64,000 nt of DNA, taken from Limnocylindrus sp040397235 (GTDB lineage Bacteria; Chloroflexota; Limnocylindria; Limnocylindrales; Limnocylindraceae). The notes beneath the pieces were generated by a model. That model worked only from the letters and a program-made list of their open reading frames with translations. It did not search any database and was not told the DNA's origin. Position 1 is the first letter of the stretch; each line of letters starts with the position of its first letter. Location: contig JBBAWH010000004.1 in assembly GCA_040397235.1 (NCBI GenBank), positions 1-64,000 on the forward strand. Reading direction: 5' to 3'. The translations under genes and the position numbers were made by a program. Shown here one piece after another: positions 61,412 through 64,000 of the stretch.

Positions 61412-61421
61412 ATCCTACACT
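61412..61421. promoter_or_regulatory. overlapping divergent -10 elements (hydrolase / fumC)
   Basis: TAGGAT on the minus strand (61412-61417) and TACACT on the plus strand (61416-61421) share two bases. The first is 7 nt before the hydrolase ATG (leaderless); the second starts 44 nt before the fumC ATG. A compact bidirectional promoter. Confidence 0.5.
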
Positions 61422-61459
61422 GACAGGAGAGGCGCGCTGCGCCCATATCGGAGGCGGCA

Positions 61460-62863
61460 ATGAGTAACGCAAAGAAGACTCGCACGGAGCGCGACTCGTT
61501 CGGTGAGATCGAGGTTCCAGCCGACCAGCACTGGGGCGCCCAGACGGCCCGCTCCCTGCACCTCTTTGCCATCGGCAACGACCGTATGCCCCTTGAGGTG
61601 ATCCACGCCCTCGCCACCATCAAGAGCGCGGCGGCGAGCGTCAACGCCGAACTCGGACTCCTCCCCGCCGATAAGGCGAAGCTCATCGTCGAGGCTGCGA
61701 GCGTTGTGACGAGCGGCGGCGCCGACGGCGAGTTCCTCCTCTCGACCTGGCAGACCGGCTCTGGCACCCAGAGCAACATGAATGTGAACGAGGTGATCGC
61801 CTCGATCGCCAACGAGAGCGCCACCGGAACGCGCGGCGGGAAGAGCCCGATTCACCCGAACGATGACGTCAACCTCTCGCAGTCATCGAATGATGCCTTC
61901 CCGAGTGCGCTACACATCGCTGCAACGCTCGCCCTCAGCAAGACGCTGCTCCCCTCACTGCGGCACCTACACGCCACCATCAGCGCAAAAGCCTCCGCCT
62001 GGAGCAGCATCGTGAAGATTGGCCGCACCCATCTGCAAGATGCGGTGCCGCTCACCCTCGGCCAAGAGTTCGGCGCCCATGCTGCAGCGCTCGCGGGTGA
62101 CATCGCCCGCATCAAGGCTGCGCAGGGTGAGCTCCGCGCCATCGCCCTCGGTGGCACCGCCGTTGGGACCGGCCTTAACAGCCACCCCGAATTCGCCGAG
62201 CGCGCCGCCAAGGCTATCGCGAAGCTGACCGGCGAGCCGATCGTCAGCGCGCCGAACAAGTTCGCCGCACTCGCTGGGCAGGAGGCAACACTCGCGGCAT
62301 CCGCTGCACTGCGCACCACCGCCGCAACACTGATGAAGCTCGCCAACGATGTGCGCTGGCTCGCCTCTGGCCCACGCGCCGGACTTGGTGAGTTGCGCAT
62401 CCCCGAGAACGAGCCAGGCTCTTCGATCATGCCGGGGAAGGTGAACCCAACCCAGGCCGAGGCGCTGACAATGGTCTGCGTGCAGATCTACGGGCTCGAC
62501 GCAGCGATCGCCTTCGCCGCAAGCCAGGGGAACTTCCAGCTCAACGTCTTCAAGCCGCTGATCGCGCTCGACCTGCTGGCGCAGATCCGCCTGCTTGGCG
62601 ACGCTGCTCGATCGTTCGCCGATCACTGCCTCGCCGGCACCGAGCCAGACGCGGCACGCATCACCGAACTGCTCAACGACTCGCTGATGCTGGTGACGGC
62701 GCTCACGCCATTGATCGGCTACGACAAGGCGGCGGAGATCGCCAAGCGCGCACACGCCAGCGGCGCAACGCTGCGCGACACGGCACTTGAGCTTGGTTAC
62801 GTCAGCGCCGAGCAGTTCGATGAGATCGTTCGGCCAGAGAAGATGACGGGACCGAGCCGATGA
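61460..62863 (+). CDS. fumC: fumarate hydratase, class II
   Basis: TCA-cycle enzyme converting fumarate and malate, 467 aa, homotetramer. The superfamily block GSSIMPGKVNPTQ and the earlier GSGTQSNMNVNEV and IGRTHLQDAVP are intact, as is the N-terminal IEVPADQHWGAQT. ATCGGAGGC precedes the ATG. It overlaps the phosphofructokinase gene by four bases. Confidence 0.97.
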   Translation: MSNAKKTRTERDSFGEIEVPADQHWGAQTARSLHLFAIGNDRMPLEVIHALATIKSAAASVNAELGLLPADKAKLIVEAASVVTSGGADGEFLLSTWQTGSGTQSNMNVNEVIASIANESATGTRGGKSPIHPNDDVNLSQSSNDAFPSALHIAATLALSKTLLPSLRHLHATISAKASAWSSIVKIGRTHLQDAVPLTLGQEFGAHAAALAGDIARIKAAQGELRAIALGGTAVGTGLNSHPEFAERAAKAIAKLTGEPIVSAPNKFAALAGQEATLAASAALRTTAATLMKLANDVRWLASGPRAGLGELRIPENEPGSSIMPGKVNPTQAEALTMVCVQIYGLDAAIAFAASQGNFQLNVFKPLIALDLLAQIRLLGDAARSFADHCLAGTEPDAARITELLNDSLMLVTALTPLIGYDKAAEIAKRAHASGATLRDTALELGYVSAEQFDEIVRPEKMTGPSR

Positions 62864-63918
62864 GCGGACGCCTGAAGATTGGCGTCTTGACCGGTGGCGG
62901 CGACTGCCCAGGGCTGAACCCTGCGATTCGTGCCGTGGTACACCGCGCCACCGCGGGCGGCCATGAAGTAGTTGGCATCCTCGATGGCTGGAAGGGGCTC
63001 GCAACGGTTGGCGCCCCACTCACGCGACCGCTCGACCGCGCCGCCGTGCACGGCATCCAGGCGCAGGGGGGCACGATGCTCGGCTCTAGCCGCACGAATC
63101 TGCTGAAGCGCGAGGGTGGCCTCGATGCCGCCGAGGCGAACATGCGCGCGCTCGGCCTCAACGCCCTGATCGCCATTGGCGGTGACGACACCCTCTCCGT
63201 TGCTGCCGGCCTCGCCAAGCGTGGCGCAGCAGTTAATGCGATCCCTAAGACGATGGATAACGACGTCTGGGGGACCGAGGGCTGCCTCGGCTTCGACACC
63301 GCAGCAAACATCGTCACCGAGGCGCTCGACCGCATCGCCACCACCACCGCATCGCATCACCGTGTCGCCGTCGTTGAGGTGATGGGTCGCGACGCAGGCT
63401 GGGTCGCCGCATGGGGCGGGCTTGGCGGTGGCGCGCACGCGATTCTGATCCCTGAGGTGGAGTTCACCGCCGCAGCGCTTGACGAACTCGTCACCAAACT
63501 GAAGGCGCGCCGCGCGATCGGCGACGGCAGCTCGATCATCGTCGTCTCCGAGGGTGTGAAGCTCCCCGCCGCAGGCTCAACGACCACATCGGTGCCGCTT
63601 GATGAGTTCGGCCACCCACGGCTCGACAAGGTCGCCGTTGGCGATGCGCTCGCCACGATCCTTGAAGAGCGCAGCGGGCTCGAGGTGCGCTGCACCCGTC
63701 TGGGCCACCTGCAGCGCGGCGGCGCACCGACCGCCGCGGACCGCGTGCTCGGCACACGCTACGGCGTCGCCGCAGTAGAGGCGCTTGAGGCTGGTCGACT
63801 CGGCGTGATGGTCGCACTGAAGGGCGGTGCAATCGTTGAGGTGCCACTCACCGAGGTTGGCGGCAAGAATCGCTCCATTGATCTCAGCTACCCACCACTC
63901 TTCGAGCACTTCGACTGA
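62860..63918 (+). CDS. pfp: 6-phosphofructokinase, probably PPi-dependent
   Basis: 352 aa, phosphorylates fructose 6-phosphate. N-terminal GVLTGGGDCPGLN; GSSRTN; GGDDT (107-111) and PKTMDND (129-135); VEVMGRDAGW; REGV-type ending FIG. In ATP-PFKs the residues after GGD and P are Gly and Gly (GGDGS, PGTIDND); here they are D110 and K130, the signature of PPi-dependent enzymes, including actinobacterial ones. Donor choice is therefore predicted PPi, but this is by analogy with that signature. Directly follows fumC with ATGA overlap. Confidence 0.88.
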   Translation: MSGRLKIGVLTGGGDCPGLNPAIRAVVHRATAGGHEVVGILDGWKGLATVGAPLTRPLDRAAVHGIQAQGGTMLGSSRTNLLKREGGLDAAEANMRALGLNALIAIGGDDTLSVAAGLAKRGAAVNAIPKTMDNDVWGTEGCLGFDTAANIVTEALDRIATTTASHHRVAVVEVMGRDAGWVAAWGGLGGGAHAILIPEVEFTAAALDELVTKLKARRAIGDGSSIIVVSEGVKLPAAGSTTTSVPLDEFGHPRLDKVAVGDALATILEERSGLEVRCTRLGHLQRGGAPTAADRVLGTRYGVAAVEALEAGRLGVMVALKGGAIVEVPLTEVGGKNRSIDLSYPPLFEHFD

Positions 63919-63921
63919 CCG

Positions 63922-64000
63922 ATGGCACGCCTGATTCTCGTTCGCCACGCGCGCACCGCCGAGACCGGAACCAAGCTGAGCGGTCGCATCAAGGGGATCC
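63922..64000 (+). CDS. histidine phosphatase family protein, N-terminal fragment (runs off the window)
   Basis: Only 26 codons are inside the window. LVRHARTAETG matches the RHG phosphatase/phosphoglycerate mutase motif (RHG usually followed by xT), and RIKGI continues the active-site loop. ATG at 63922 is three bases after the pfp stop, so it probably extends the fumC-pfp operon. Confidence 0.7.
   Translation, partial: MARLILVRHARTAETGTKLSGRIKGI

Noticed and set aside
60580..61824. Extension of the alpha/beta hydrolase to 414 codons
   Set aside because: The extra part is antisense of fumC and has no hydrolase similarity; a -10 sits before the internal ATG at 61404.

Overview
The window is a densely packed, high-GC bacterial chromosome segment (by eye a little over 60% G+C). 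It holds about 60 protein genes and four tRNA genes (Leu-UAG, Lys-CUU, Arg-UCU, Glu-CUC). There is no gene-free stretch over 300 bases, and I found no insertion sequence, prophage, CRISPR array or rRNA. Genes within operons usually overlap by 1-17 bases. The mix of Tat-type lipoproteins, soluble acyl-ACP desaturase, DUF4032 kinase-like protein, basic RpoD tail and leaderless promoters suggests a free-living Chloroflexota or actinobacterium-like lineage with a streamlined genome. A freshwater Chloroflexota (Limnocylindria-like) is my best guess, but this is inference without a database search.

Layout. 1-12.2 kb: housekeeping genes on the minus strand (dnaG-rpoD; glyS; tig-clpP-clpX-valS-fmdB) with a plus-strand flavin reductase, then tRNA-Leu. 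12.1-14.4 kb: two small membrane-protein genes behind an Mrp-type Fe-S carrier. 14.5-19.9 kb: a polyamine ABC operon (potA-potD-potB-potC) ending in a class III aminotransferase, with a palindrome between the -35 and -10 of its promoter. 19.9-28.2 kb: a long minus-strand block containing an aldolase-like enzyme, a degenerate secretion-ATPase-like protein, an MBL hydrolase, a rhomboid protease, a PfkB-like fragment and an M16 peptidase pair. 28.2-32.7 kb: carA-carB. 32.7-36.5 kb: tRNA-Lys, a secreted SGNH hydrolase, the folE-B12-binding-protein-meaB operon, a small zincin and thioredoxin. 36.5-41.7 kb: a DUF4032/J-domain/lipoprotein operon and a UbiA-CrtI carotenoid pair. 41.7-48.6 kb: a membrane protein, purine permease, His-rich lipoprotein, dipeptide epimerase plus M14-like amidase, and acyl-ACP desaturase. 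48.7-57.0 kb: a deaminase-lipA-lpdA operon, plsY, an NnrE-like protein and ppc. 57.0-64.0 kb: mutY, a DEDDh exonuclease, an aminobutyraldehyde dehydrogenase, an ACT protein, a lipase-like hydrolase, fumC, a phosphofructokinase with the PPi signature and a partial phosphatase.

Together the genes describe a heterotroph that imports and oxidises polyamines (Pot transporter, aminotransferase, and an aminobutyraldehyde dehydrogenase 40 kb away). It may glycolyse with a PPi-dependent phosphofructokinase, replenishes the TCA cycle through PEP carboxylase, recycles murein peptides and makes carotenoids. The most general signal is regulatory. At least thirteen transcription-unit-leading genes have a TANNNT -10 hexamer exactly 6-7 nt before the start codon and no Shine-Dalgarno, so leaderless transcription looks like a main mode here. 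The UbiA-family gene appears to start at AUC.
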